Assembly: GCA_017938625.1 (NCBI GenBank)
Contig: JAGBBD010000022.1
Location: forward strand, 1-36,944
DNA length: 36,944 bases
Source of the DNA: Oscillospiraceae bacterium
Lineage (GTDB): Bacteria > Bacillota > Clostridia > Oscillospirales > Oscillospiraceae
Reading direction: 5' to 3'
Each line of letters begins with the position of its first letter. Positions within the stretch are counted from its first letter, which is position 1. The notes beneath the pieces are model-generated. The model saw only the letters and a program-made list of their open reading frames with translations, was not told the origin of the DNA and searched no databases. Both the position numbers and the translations under genes were made by a program. Positions 1-6,851 of the stretch are shown here, one piece after another.

Positions 1-2715
1 ACCACAATAGGTAGCTCCGGCACCAGCGCCACAGCCAAGGTAAGAGATGCCAGACGCGATGCCTATCTGGCAGAGATGGGAGGCGGGACGATCACGACAA
101 CCAAAAACAATCCGACCACCACCACCTCGACGACCAAAAACAATCCGACCACCACCACGACCTCAACCAAGACGACCGGAAGCAATGGCTATGTGTCCAC
201 CTACGGCCCCAATGCCCTGTACACCGGTGCCGGAAACACAGCCACGTCCAACACCCAGTCGAGTACCGGGGGCACAAAGCAGACGAACGCCGGTACCGGC
301 ACAACGGCACCGACACCAACCAAAAGCACCGGCAGCAGCGGCAGAAGGACCGGCACAGGCGGTCTGCCAAAAGGGCTGAGTGCTGTGAGTCCACCCACAA
401 CTGCGCAGCGTTTGACCGATCGGGATGCCTATGACACCGGCGTGCGGAACGGATATGCAGAACGCCCTCAAAGCACCGGCAACGGTTATATCCTCCCACC
501 GTTACCGGGCTTCGGTATGACAGCAAATCAGGAATACGTTCAGCAGACACAGTCGCAAAAGCCGATCATGGCAGCCGAAACACCGGCTTCCATCACATTC
601 AATAGGTATAAAGAAAACCCCGGCTCATTTATCTATGACCATCAGAACGGCTTGCTGACAGACAATTCGGTCAATACAAAAAACACCCCCTCGAGCCAAA
701 CCTTTGCGCCCATGTTGTCGGATTATTCTCGCAAACAGGAGCTGGAGCAGCTGAAAGCCCAACCGGGAGTCATTCCCGTTCCCCAAAGAAACGACGATGG
801 CAGTATAAAATATGTTATGCCAACCCCAAATATCATCACACAGCTTTCTCTTGCCCATCCTGCTTCAGTCAATGATACGCCCAAACGCAGCGGCTTCGAT
901 ACCGTGCTTGATATGGTCAATCACGCTGCCGGAATATTTGTTACCGGTGTAAGTGGTTTTTTGGAGGGTGCCGCAAATTTCATCCCAGCGGTGGAAGGCT
1001 TTATTATGGGCGAGGATGACCCTTCCGCGACCTTCACAGGGCAGCTCCTTCAACCACTTACAACATTGACCGAGGCATTCAACGATTGGACACAACGAGA
1101 AACAAATCAGTCCGCGCAGAACTGGCAGCAGGATCTGGCGGACGAACCTGTTTTGCTGCAAAAATCAGCAAAGCTTGCCGTGTCTGCCATGGCGGCGCTT
1201 CCCTACCTTGCGGTCGTCCTTGCCAGTGGCGGCGGAGCGGCAGTGGCAGGCAGTACCACCACAGCAGCGAATGGTGCAACCGTTCTTAGCGGTGCAGGAA
1301 ATGTTTCTTTGTCACAGCTGACCCAAAGTGCCGTTTCCCAAATGGTCACCAAGCCTGCCTGGCAGGTTTCCTTTGCCCAGTCTTACGGCAATTCTTACAA
1401 CAATGCCAAAGCAAGCGGCGCATCGGAACTGGAAGCATGCGCCGCGGCTGTGCTTACTGCTTATATCAATGCCACCATTGAGCAGTCCGGCGGACTTGAG
1501 CAGCTGCCCAAGTCCTTGCAGCAGATAGACTTGCGTGATCCCCGTATGCTCCTTGACTGGCTGAAAGCCGGTGTTGCGGAGGGTGTAGAAGAAGCAGCGC
1601 AAGGGGTATCGGAACGAGCCATAGAGAAAGTTGTTTACGATCCGGACAAAAAAGTGTTCAGTCTGTCAGACTCCGATGCCGTATTCAGCGGCAAAGCCGG
1701 AGCCGAAGAGCTTGCAGGCGGCACGATTCTTGGAACACTCTTTTCCGCCGCAGCATCTGCAGGAAACAATATCATCAACACACGGCAAGTCGGAAAGAGA
1801 AATACGTCCGACAGCAATTTCGGCACAAAATCCGACAGCAGCATTGGCGCGGAGGATACCGGCAAGGTGATCTCCGATCACGGAATATCTCCGGTGGCAG
1901 CTGCACTGTCACAAGCATCCAAGGATGGACAAGCCGGTAAGATCATACGGGATTCCGGGAAAACCGCAGACCTCCTGCAGGACGGTCTGGCGATGCCGGA
2001 GGGGACACAGGCACATCAGCTTGCCGAGCAGCTTTCGGAGCAGTTGGAAACAGCGCTGACGGAAATGGGACTGGATGCAAGTGAACTGTACCATATGTCC
2101 CGGGCAGATCAGACGGAGCTCATACGGCAGGTCACAAACAAAACCCTCTCCGACCAGTCCGTCGGCGAACTGGCAAGGTTGGTAAATCAAGAATATTATC
2201 AAGACAAAGTAACATTAAATACTCCCGGAGAATACGGAGAAAAAGCAGTTCCTTACTCAGCGCGCAATATCGATATTGGAGAACGCTTGAAAAAGTATCA
2301 AGCTGAGCTCATTGCAGACGGAGACTTCGTCTGCAATGCAGTAGGCTCTTTTAAAAATGAAGACCTTGCTATTCTTACAGCTGAAACCGGTGTCGAATAT
2401 ACGGTTCTGACAATCGGAAACAATGCCTATCTTATCCGCGGAACAGAAAAAAGCACAACTATTCCAAATGATTTGCTCATCGCACTTAAAGAAAAACGAG
2501 GCACATTAGACAGTCATTCACATCCGTTTATTGGTGACTTAATCCCCTCAGAAACAGACAGAGAATTTTTGAGGATGTTGACATGGCAGAAAGATAGCCT
2601 TATAATTGACCCAACAAATAAAGGTGCAAGATATAACCCCGATGGCGTTATAGAAATGTTCAACATCGAAACTGTCCGCGACGAAAACTACTACGAAACA
2701 TTATTTCAAGAATAA
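1..2715 (+). CDS. Large polymorphic-toxin-like protein, 5'-truncated by the window, with a JAMM/JAB-like C-terminal domain
   Basis: The reading frame is open from base 1, so the real start lies upstream; the ATG at 76 is probably internal. Seen in order: a Thr/Asn/Pro/Gly low-complexity part with an 11-residue repeat (about 100-160), a long polar region, hydrophobic helices around 930-1000 and 1180-1260, an acidic helical segment with GVAEGVEEAAQG near 1570-1610, a pre-toxin junction (2053-2184), and a C-terminal domain of about 175 residues. The last domain contains HSHP followed by PSETD (2515-2559), close to the HxH-x(7)-SxxD signature of JAMM/JAB metallopeptidases; a possible upstream Glu is in TAETG near 2380. 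The layout of constant trafficking region, junction and variable tip is that of polymorphic or MuF/prophage-type effectors, and a small gene follows at once, as immunity genes do. The effector role is inferred and the JAMM assignment is tentative. Confidence 0.7.
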   Translation, partial: TTIGSSGTSATAKVRDARRDAYLAEMGGGTITTTKNNPTTTTSTTKNNPTTTTTSTKTTGSNGYVSTYGPNALYTGAGNTATSNTQSSTGGTKQTNAGTGTTAPTPTKSTGSSGRRTGTGGLPKGLSAVSPPTTAQRLTDRDAYDTGVRNGYAERPQSTGNGYILPPLPGFGMTANQEYVQQTQSQKPIMAAETPASITFNRYKENPGSFIYDHQNGLLTDNSVNTKNTPSSQTFAPMLSDYSRKQELEQLKAQPGVIPVPQRNDDGSIKYVMPTPNIITQLSLAHPASVNDTPKRSGFDTVLDMVNHAAGIFVTGVSGFLEGAANFIPAVEGFIMGEDDPSATFTGQLLQPLTTLTEAFNDWTQRETNQSAQNWQQDLADEPVLLQKSAKLAVSAMAALPYLAVVLASGGGAAVAGSTTTAANGATVLSGAGNVSLSQLTQSAVSQMVTKPAWQVSFAQSYGNSYNNAKASGASELEACAAAVLTAYINATIEQSGGLEQLPKSLQQIDLRDPRMLLDWLKAGVAEGVEEAAQGVSERAIEKVVYDPDKKVFSLSDSDAVFSGKAGAEELAGGTILGTLFSAAASAGNNIINTRQVGKRNTSDSNFGTKSDSSIGAEDTGKVISDHGISPVAAALSQASKDGQAGKIIRDSGKTADLLQDGLAMPEGTQAHQLAEQLSEQLETALTEMGLDASELYHMSRADQTELIRQVTNKTLSDQSVGELARLVNQEYYQDKVTLNTPGEYGEKAVPYSARNIDIGERLKKYQAELIADGDFVCNAVGSFKNEDLAILTAETGVEYTVLTIGNNAYLIRGTEKSTTIPNDLLIALKEKRGTLDSHSHPFIGDLIPSETDREFLRMLTWQKDSLIIDPTNKGARYNPDGVIEMFNIETVRDENYYETLFQE
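100..159 (+). repeat. 33-bp tandem repeat coding for a Thr/Asn/Pro-rich linker
   Basis: Two nearly identical units of about 27 bases start at 100 and 133 (period 33 bases, 11 residues, core TKNNPTTTT). They lie inside the large toxin-like reading frame and keep frame, so copy-number change would only lengthen or shorten the linker. Confidence 0.7.
2053..2184 (+). repeat. Pre-toxin junction repeat, copy A
   Basis: This 132-base stretch codes for a segment that includes MSRADQ and TNKTLSDQSVGELARLV just before the variable C-terminal domain. It is repeated in frame and direct orientation at 3057-3188 with about 13 mismatches. Downstream of each copy the proteins are unrelated, so the repeat marks the swap boundary between the constant part and the tip. 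Confidence 0.9.
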
Positions 2716-2729
2716 GGAGAATGTGCAAT

Positions 2730-2996
2730 ATGTTGGAGCAAAAAGAATTAAGAAGGATTGCGGTAAATGAGATTGTCCGCGTTTTCGGGCTCAAATATTT
2801 ACAGGAAACAGATAAGATGTCCTGCACAAGCGAAGGCATGGTAACAGATGATACCTATCAGTTGTTTTTGGGAATAAAAGGTTCCAAAGACCTTCCCGGT
2901 CGCAAAGCTACGGAAAAAGGCTGGGTCGTATATGGATTGATCCGGGTGGATGCTTATACCGGAGTTATTAAATCCTTTGAATATGAGTTAGAGTAA
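2730..2996 (+). CDS. Small hypothetical protein, candidate immunity protein for the upstream toxin
   Basis: The protein has 88 residues and no family I recognise with certainty. It begins with MLEQKELRR and ends with a beta-rich stretch (WVVYGLIRVDAYTGVIKSFEYELE). An AAGGAG at 2714-2719 overlaps the toxin stop codon and sits 10 bases before the ATG at 2730. An in-frame ATG at 2721 is too close to this site, so I prefer 2730. The gene lies 14 bases after the toxin gene and directly before a strong terminator, so the two form one transcription unit. That position is the main reason to propose immunity; the sequence alone does not prove it. Confidence 0.65.
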   Translation: MLEQKELRRIAVNEIVRVFGLKYLQETDKMSCTSEGMVTDDTYQLFLGIKGSKDLPGRKATEKGWVVYGLIRVDAYTGVIKSFEYELE

Positions 2997-3009
2997 AGAC
3001 AGCTAATAT

Positions 3010-3042
3010 AAAGCGCCGTGCATTTGCACGGCGCTTTTCTTC
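3010..3042 (+). terminator. Rho-independent terminator, copy 1 of an exact repeat
   Basis: A GC-rich hairpin with arms AAGCGCCGTGCA and TGCACGGCGCTT around a small loop is followed by a T-rich tract. The 27-base core at 3010-3036 is identical to 4615-4641. It closes the first toxin/immunity pair and separates it from the orphan cassette. Confidence 0.85.
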
Positions 3043-3056
3043 TTGTATCGCTTTGG

Positions 3057-3188
3057 GCGCTGACGGAAATGGGACTGGATGCAAGTGAACGGTACCATAT
3101 GTCTCGTGCAGACCAGACGGCACTCATCGGGCAGGCCACAAACAAAACCCTCTCCGACCAGTCCGTCGGTGAACTGGCAAGACTGGTG
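3057..3188 (+). repeat. Pre-toxin junction repeat, copy B
   Basis: This is the partner of 2053-2184, with a constant offset of 1004 bases, no indels and roughly 90% identity. Several mismatches are synonymous third-position changes, so the copy seems to have diverged under coding constraint or recently. Confidence 0.9.
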
Positions 3189-3566
3189 GAAGGGGTGCGT
3201 TTGACAGATGAACCGGACTATGGTATGGTAAAAAAGTTCAGCAACGAAGAGGTACGTCGTATGTATGTAGATCAGGTTTCTAAAATACATGAGTCTATAG
3301 ATCCGTCGCTGCCTCTGGAAGAGCGGGCTTTGCTTGCATTTGAGGCAAGAAACAGCCTTAGAACACAGGCAAGGGATCATATGGCAGATACCAAAACACG
3401 AAAAATTCTGGACGAAAATAAACCAAACCTCAGCTTTGATGATTTGCTAAAGTCAAAGATGGAAAGAAAAGGTTTGACAAGAGAAGAGACTCTTCAAGAT
3501 ATATACATAACAGCTACTACAACTAACCAGAATGTCAATTCTATGTTTGGAATAGGAGTGAAGTAA
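3057..3566 (+). CDS. Orphan (start-less) polymorphic toxin tip cassette
   Basis: The first 44 codons repeat the pre-toxin junction of the large upstream protein (2053-2184); after that the sequence is new. The frame opens at a GTG at 3018, but this lies inside the terminator hairpin and has no ribosome binding site, so I treat the module as a displaced 3' end rather than an independent gene. The unique tip of about 125 residues is helical and charged, with RNSLRTQARDHMAD and a C-terminal SVNSMFGIGVK-type ending (residues here NVNSMFGIGVK). This pattern resembles a tip I recall from Rhs-type proteins with unknown activity. The next gene starts immediately after the stop codon, as expected for a toxin-immunity pair. 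Orphan tips of this sort are known from CDI and Rhs loci, where recombination at the junction can place them on the active protein. Confidence 0.8.
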   Translation, partial: ALTEMGLDASERYHMSRADQTALIGQATNKTLSDQSVGELARLVEGVRLTDEPDYGMVKKFSNEEVRRMYVDQVSKIHESIDPSLPLEERALLAFEARNSLRTQARDHMADTKTRKILDENKPNLSFDDLLKSKMERKGLTREETLQDIYITATTTNQNVNSMFGIGVK

Positions 3567-3827
3567 ATGAAAAAGTATAAATATTCATACAACATTGAGA
3601 AATTTGCAGACAATGAGGCTTTTCTACAGGCTTGTAGAAGAATTGAACAGGCGGGGATTACCGATCTTCAAAAAGAGCAGCTTGCTGTTGATGTTGACGG
3701 CTCTCTGCTTCAGCTATATTACGTACCCCATGGTAGAATTATTGTATTCAACGATTACTATGTCGGTGCTGTCTATGTAGACTCTGACATCGATCTTTCT
3801 CACTTGTTCACCGTGGCCTCATTCTGA
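3567..3827 (+). CDS. Small hypothetical protein, candidate immunity protein for the orphan tip
   Basis: The protein has 86 residues and a mixed alpha/beta appearance: an N-terminal helix (DNEAFLQACRRIEQAG) followed by strands such as LLQLYYVPHGRIIVFNDYYVGAVYVD. The ATG directly follows the TAA of the tip cassette, with an AGGAGTG site inside the end of that frame, so the two are translationally coupled. Base composition is AT-richer than the core genes. I do not recognise the family; the immunity role is inferred from the adjacency. Confidence 0.7.
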   Translation: MKKYKYSYNIEKFADNEAFLQACRRIEQAGITDLQKEQLAVDVDGSLLQLYYVPHGRIIVFNDYYVGAVYVDSDIDLSHLFTVASF

Positions 3828-3869
3828 CAAAATCATTTGCAAAAGTCAGAGATGATGAGGTGTTTTTCT

Positions 3870-4067
3870 ATGAAGAAAATTAAACGAGTAAAGGTACGTT
3901 TTATTGCCGATGTGCGGTGCGCTTATTTGAAGAAAGGAGAAATCTACGAAGCCTTCCGTCCCCTTGACGACATTAAAGGGAACTGGTGGGGAATTTATAT
4001 TGCAGAAGACGATGATCCGGGAGATTATGCATTTCCTTCGGAATGGTTTGAATTGGTTGAGGAATAA
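3870..4067 (+). CDS. Small conserved-type protein of the toxin locus, possible immunity protein
   Basis: The protein has 65 residues: a basic N-terminus (MKKIKRVKVRFIADV), then short strands with KKGEIYEAF, NWWGIYI and a C-terminal FPSEWFELVEE. This compact all-beta pattern is common in small proteins next to polymorphic toxins, judging from memory. The ATG at 3870 has a TGAGGTG site about 8 bases upstream. A longer frame from 3837 has no such site. It lies 42 bases after the previous gene, in the same direction. Confidence 0.65.
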   Translation: MKKIKRVKVRFIADVRCAYLKKGEIYEAFRPLDDIKGNWWGIYIAEDDDPGDYAFPSEWFELVEE

Positions 4068-4087
4068 CTTGACAAGGTGTGGTTTCT

Positions 4088-4187
4088 ATGAAAGTAAAAG
4101 AACTCAGACAAATCATATCAATATGTATCTTCCGGAAATGAAAAGGCAACCATTATTTTTGCAGAGGAGATGAATGAATATGTATGA
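4088..4187 (+). pseudogene. Frameshifted relic of a small gene in the immunity array
   Basis: An ATG at 4088 after a GTGTGG/TTTCT leader opens MKVKELRQIIS and stops after 17 codons. In the next frame, from about 4131, SGNEKATIIFAEEMNEYV continues as plausible protein to a TGA at 4185-4187. The two parts read as one small protein broken by a frameshift or internal deletion. The remaining tail overlaps the start of the next gene. Joining the parts is my inference; the original middle is missing. Confidence 0.45.
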
Positions 4188-4611
4188 TATTTATGCCCCG
4201 ATCATTCCCCGTGTGGGTATGGGCGGCTTCTTATTGAATATGTCAAAGCAAGAGGCGGAAAAAGTTTTGGGATATCCCTTGGGTGATGGCGAAAACATGC
4301 ACAATGGTGCTTGGAAAAAATACATGATTGATGACGCGCTCACCCTGTTTTTCTCCGTTCAACAAAACAAACTTAAGGCGATTGAAACGGAAAAAGATTA
4401 TAAAGGGTTGGTTTTGGGAAGAATTGGAACTTCAACAGATGAAGCCGATCTTTTGCGCTTAGATCCAACCTTGGTTTACGATGAATTTGAAGAAGTCTAT
4501 GAGTCAAAGGAACATCACTATCAAATCGAAACCTGTTTGCCTGAAGAAAAAGCAAGATGGATATCCATTTCAACCGAAGACTGGAGCGAAAGCAGGATGA
4601 TCGATCAATAA
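4174..4611 (+). CDS. Hypothetical protein, candidate immunity protein
   Basis: The protein has 145 residues. It starts with a PRVGMGGFLLNMSKQEAEKVLG segment like the 'GIGGIKLGMTKEEV' opening seen in many small Firmicute proteins beside toxins, followed by strands and an acidic C-terminal half. An AGAGGAG site at 4163-4169 serves either ATG 4174 (4 bases away) or ATG 4180 (10 bases away); the second is equally plausible and would remove two residues. The gene overlaps the relic upstream and is the last gene before the second terminator copy. It is probably an immunity gene left from an older tip, but no cognate toxin is visible beside it. Confidence 0.6.
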   Translation: MNMYDIYAPIIPRVGMGGFLLNMSKQEAEKVLGYPLGDGENMHNGAWKKYMIDDALTLFFSVQQNKLKAIETEKDYKGLVLGRIGTSTDEADLLRLDPTLVYDEFEEVYESKEHHYQIETCLPEEKARWISISTEDWSESRMIDQ

Positions 4612-4614
4612 GCG

Positions 4615-4652
4615 AAAGCGCCGTGCATTTGCACGGCGCTTCTTCCGTTTTT
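4615..4652 (+). terminator. Rho-independent terminator, exact copy 2
   Basis: The 27-base hairpin at 4615-4641 is identical to that at 3010-3036, and a T-rich tract follows (4641-4652). It lies between convergent genes and may work on both strands. Confidence 0.8.
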
Positions 4653-5301
4653 ATATACGAAGCTCTCTTTTGTTCTTTCCGCACACGCAGGTGGAGGTAT
4701 AATTGGGGTTTTCTCTGCCGCAGGTACAGTGCCATTTTCCGGCGGTTTTGATTGAGGGTGTTCGGACTGCTGCGGGGACTTGATGTTTTTCTCTGCCGCA
4801 GGTGCAGATGGGAGCATAGGCAGCATTTACCCTGCCGCACAGACAGCGCCAATAAGCGTCTTCCTCGGAGATATTCTCTCTGATTTCCATCGGGACTTGT
4901 TGTTTGCTCATTCCGCAGACACAAGTATCGGTGTACGGGAGATTAATTCTGCTGCAGCTACACTTCCAAACAGGTTTTTTCGGCAGTTTTCCCGGGCAGG
5001 TTCTTCGTTTGAGTTCTTCCAATTCAACTTCTGCCTGAAATTCTTTCGCTTCTTCGATCCAAGACCCGATAGAGTTGATGCCGCTATAGTCGAAGTATTT
5101 TTCCCAACGAATGATTACGATTAAATACATAATAATTGCATCCACAAACACGGGGAAATCATCCCTTTTGATGCCCATTTGTGCAAGAGCACGATCACGG
5201 CGAATGCGGTGGTGGATCCAATAGCAAAGAGGACCTATGGGTACAAGCAGAATGACAGCCACAAAAATAAGCAGGCATAACAATAGCGTTGATACATTCA
5301 C
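4651..5301 (-). CDS. Membrane-anchored protein with three zinc-ribbon-like repeats
   Basis: The protein has 216 residues. An N-terminal membrane segment (about residues 5-28, LLLCLLIFVAVILLVPIGPLCYW) is followed by a basic stretch and a second hydrophobic helix near residues 50-65. The C-terminal half has three copies of W-x-C-x-C-x-R-x-N-x(2)-Y-x(4)-C-x-C-G (near residues 112, 150 and 191), each with four Cys that could hold one zinc. The start is a GTG at 5301 behind AAGGGGGTG. It runs against the toxin array. The fold suggests a scaffold or sensor; I see no catalytic motif and cannot name a function. Confidence 0.7.
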   Translation of the reverse strand: MNVSTLLLCLLIFVAVILLVPIGPLCYWIHHRIRRDRALAQMGIKRDDFPVFVDAIIMYLIVIIRWEKYFDYSGINSIGSWIEEAKEFQAEVELEELKRRTCPGKLPKKPVWKCSCSRINLPYTDTCVCGMSKQQVPMEIRENISEEDAYWRCLCGRVNAAYAPICTCGREKHQVPAAVRTPSIKTAGKWHCTCGRENPNYTSTCVCGKNKRELRI

Positions 5302-5359
5302 ATAGTCACCCCCTTAACTTTCATTATCTCACAGAACGATTTCTCCGTCAAGGCAATGC

Positions 5360-5408
5360 GCAGAGCCTCTGCAGGACGGTCTGGCGATGCCGGAGAAGAC
5401 GCAGGCGC
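5360..5408 (+). repeat. Decayed third copy of the toxin gene's pre-junction sequence
   Basis: Bases 5369-5395 match 1975-2001 exactly for 27 bases (coding there for LQDGLAMPE), with weaker similarity to either side. No open frame uses it here. It is a remnant of a former toxin copy or cassette and marks the outer edge of the toxin locus. Confidence 0.75.
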
Positions 5409-5426
5409 CCCATTTTAGATTATCCG

Positions 5427-5455
5427 TTGTCAACTTTCGCCAATCGTGGTAAAAT
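5427..5455 (+). promoter_or_regulatory. Sigma-A-type promoter of the Pgi-like gene
   Basis: TTGTCA (5427-5432), a 17-base spacer and TAAAAT (5450-5455) lie 24 bases before the ATG. An AGGAGGTG binding site follows. Confidence 0.75.
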
Positions 5456-5479
5456 AAAAAAACAACAGGAGGTGCGGAT

Positions 5480-6730
5480 ATGATCAATGTGGATATTTCC
5501 AATGTATGGACCTGCGTGTCGCTGCCGGATCTTTTGGGCAGTGAGCAGGAGGTGTTTGATGCCCATCTGCGCCTGCGCGACAACACGCCGGAGGGGCCCG
5601 ATCATATGGGCTGGCTCAATATGCCAGGTACTGCCAGCGGCAGGATGATCTATGGTATCCGGGAGGCGGCAAAGCGTATTTGCGGGAACTCTGATATTCT
5701 GGTGGTCTGCGGCAGCGGCGGCACGTACCTTGGTGCCAAAGCAGCGGTGAAGGCGCTGGGGAATGAAACGGACACACGGCTTTTGTTCGTGGGACAGAGC
5801 TTGTCTTCGGCAGAATTTCTGGAGCTGGGGCGCGTTTTGCAGAATAAGGATTACAGCTTGTTTATCATTTCCGCCGATGGCGCCGCCATGGCGACCAACA
5901 TCGCGGTGCGCAGCCTGCGCTGGATGATGGAGCGCAAATACGGCGCACAGGCAAAAGAGCGCATCTGCGTGGCGACCATGGTGGGCACGCAGATGCACAC
6001 CATGGCGCAGGAGGAGGGCTACACCCTGTTCCCGCTGCCCAAGCAGCTTGGGGGTGCTTCAAGCGCCTTGACGTCTGCTGCGTTCGTGCCCATGGCGGTG
6101 GCAGGAATCGATCCTCTGGCGGTGCTGGAAGGTGCGGCAGAGAGCCATTGGGAACTGGATATCCGCGCTTTTGAAAATCCGGCATGGATCTATGCAGGGA
6201 TTCGCCATGCGCTGATGAAGCAGGGCAGAAACCGGGAACTGCTTTGTCTGACCGACCCGGGACTGCAGGCATCGGGATATTGGCTGCAGCGGATGGCATG
6301 GCAGCGGCAGGTGGATGTGTCTGTGGAGACGGTGCTGCTTCCCGGAGATCTGGATGCCATGGATGCCATGGCGACCGATCCGCGCAGCCGTGCCTTTGAA
6401 ACGCTTTTGCACTTTGCCGGTGAGACCAGAAGAGTTCCCGTGGAAATGGACTGGAAGGACTATGACGGTCTTGGTTTCCTCTCCGGCAAAACGGTGGAGG
6501 ATGTGGAGCGGGGCATGGTGCAGGCACTGATCTCGGTCCATAATGATGCCGGTGTTCCCATTCTGGATGTGGACGCAGGAACGCTGACGGCTGAAAACTA
6601 CGGTGCCATGGTCTATTTCTTCGAGTTGGCAAACGCGCTGAATTCCGTCATGAATGACCATGACCCCTTTGCACCGTTTGGCGGTACGGTCGCACAGACG
6701 GCGATGAGGCTGCTGGGCGGCGCCTGTTGA
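5480..6730 (+). CDS. Glucose-6-phosphate isomerase-like protein with a degenerate active site
   Basis: The protein has 416 residues, slightly short of the roughly 450 of Bacillus-type Pgi, and aligns along its whole length: HMGWLNMP (residues 42-49), the first SIS loop CGSGGTYLGAKAA (77-89), DGLGFLSGKT (329-338), HNDAGVP (354-360) and YGAMVYFFELA (374-384). From memory, Bacillus Pgi has SKSGTTTE, GGRYSVLT, GESEGK and GVEAYK at sites that here read SADGAAMA (131-138), GGASSALT (191-198), AWQRQV and GGTVAQ (401-406). So the phosphate-binding Ser/Thr loop and the catalytic Arg, Glu and Lys appear to be lost, while one His remains. The frame is intact with its own promoter, so it is not simply decaying. 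It is either a pseudoenzyme, perhaps a sugar-phosphate sensor, or an isomerase of altered specificity. Confidence 0.8.
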   Translation: MINVDISNVWTCVSLPDLLGSEQEVFDAHLRLRDNTPEGPDHMGWLNMPGTASGRMIYGIREAAKRICGNSDILVVCGSGGTYLGAKAAVKALGNETDTRLLFVGQSLSSAEFLELGRVLQNKDYSLFIISADGAAMATNIAVRSLRWMMERKYGAQAKERICVATMVGTQMHTMAQEEGYTLFPLPKQLGGASSALTSAAFVPMAVAGIDPLAVLEGAAESHWELDIRAFENPAWIYAGIRHALMKQGRNRELLCLTDPGLQASGYWLQRMAWQRQVDVSVETVLLPGDLDAMDAMATDPRSRAFETLLHFAGETRRVPVEMDWKDYDGLGFLSGKTVEDVERGMVQALISVHNDAGVPILDVDAGTLTAENYGAMVYFFELANALNSVMNDHDPFAPFGGTVAQTAMRLLGGAC

Positions 6731-6774
6731 TCGGGATGTAGATTCTTTTGTTTGTAATTTGGCAAAACTAACAC

Positions 6775-6803
6775 TTGTATTCAAGCGCCAAAACTGATAG
6801 AAT
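6775..6803 (+). promoter_or_regulatory. Sigma-A-type promoter of the P-loop protein gene
   Basis: TTGTAT (6775-6780), 17 bases, TAGAAT (6798-6803). A strong AAGGAGGG site precedes the ATG at 6852. Confidence 0.75.
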
Positions 6804-6851
6804 GTTACAAAGGGGACAAGACTTCCCCATGGCAAATAAGGAGGGTTTCCT

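Noticed and set aside
92-550. Trp/Arg/Cys-rich minus-strand frames over the Thr-rich start of the toxin gene
   Set aside because: Their composition is the reverse complement of the Thr/Pro/Gly repeats, with no other support.
3010-3042. Mobile-element terminal repeat (from the duplicated hairpin at 3010 and 4615)
   Set aside because: The copies are direct, each palindromic, at gene ends with T tracts, and no transposase or integrase is present; terminators explain them better.
3018-3056. GTG at 3018 as the true start of the second toxin module
   Set aside because: It lies inside the terminator hairpin and has no binding site; the translated lead-in has no match in the main toxin.
3964-4173. 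A 69-codon frame across the gene at 3870 and the relic
   Set aside because: It overlaps a better gene out of frame and only catches the relic in a third frame.
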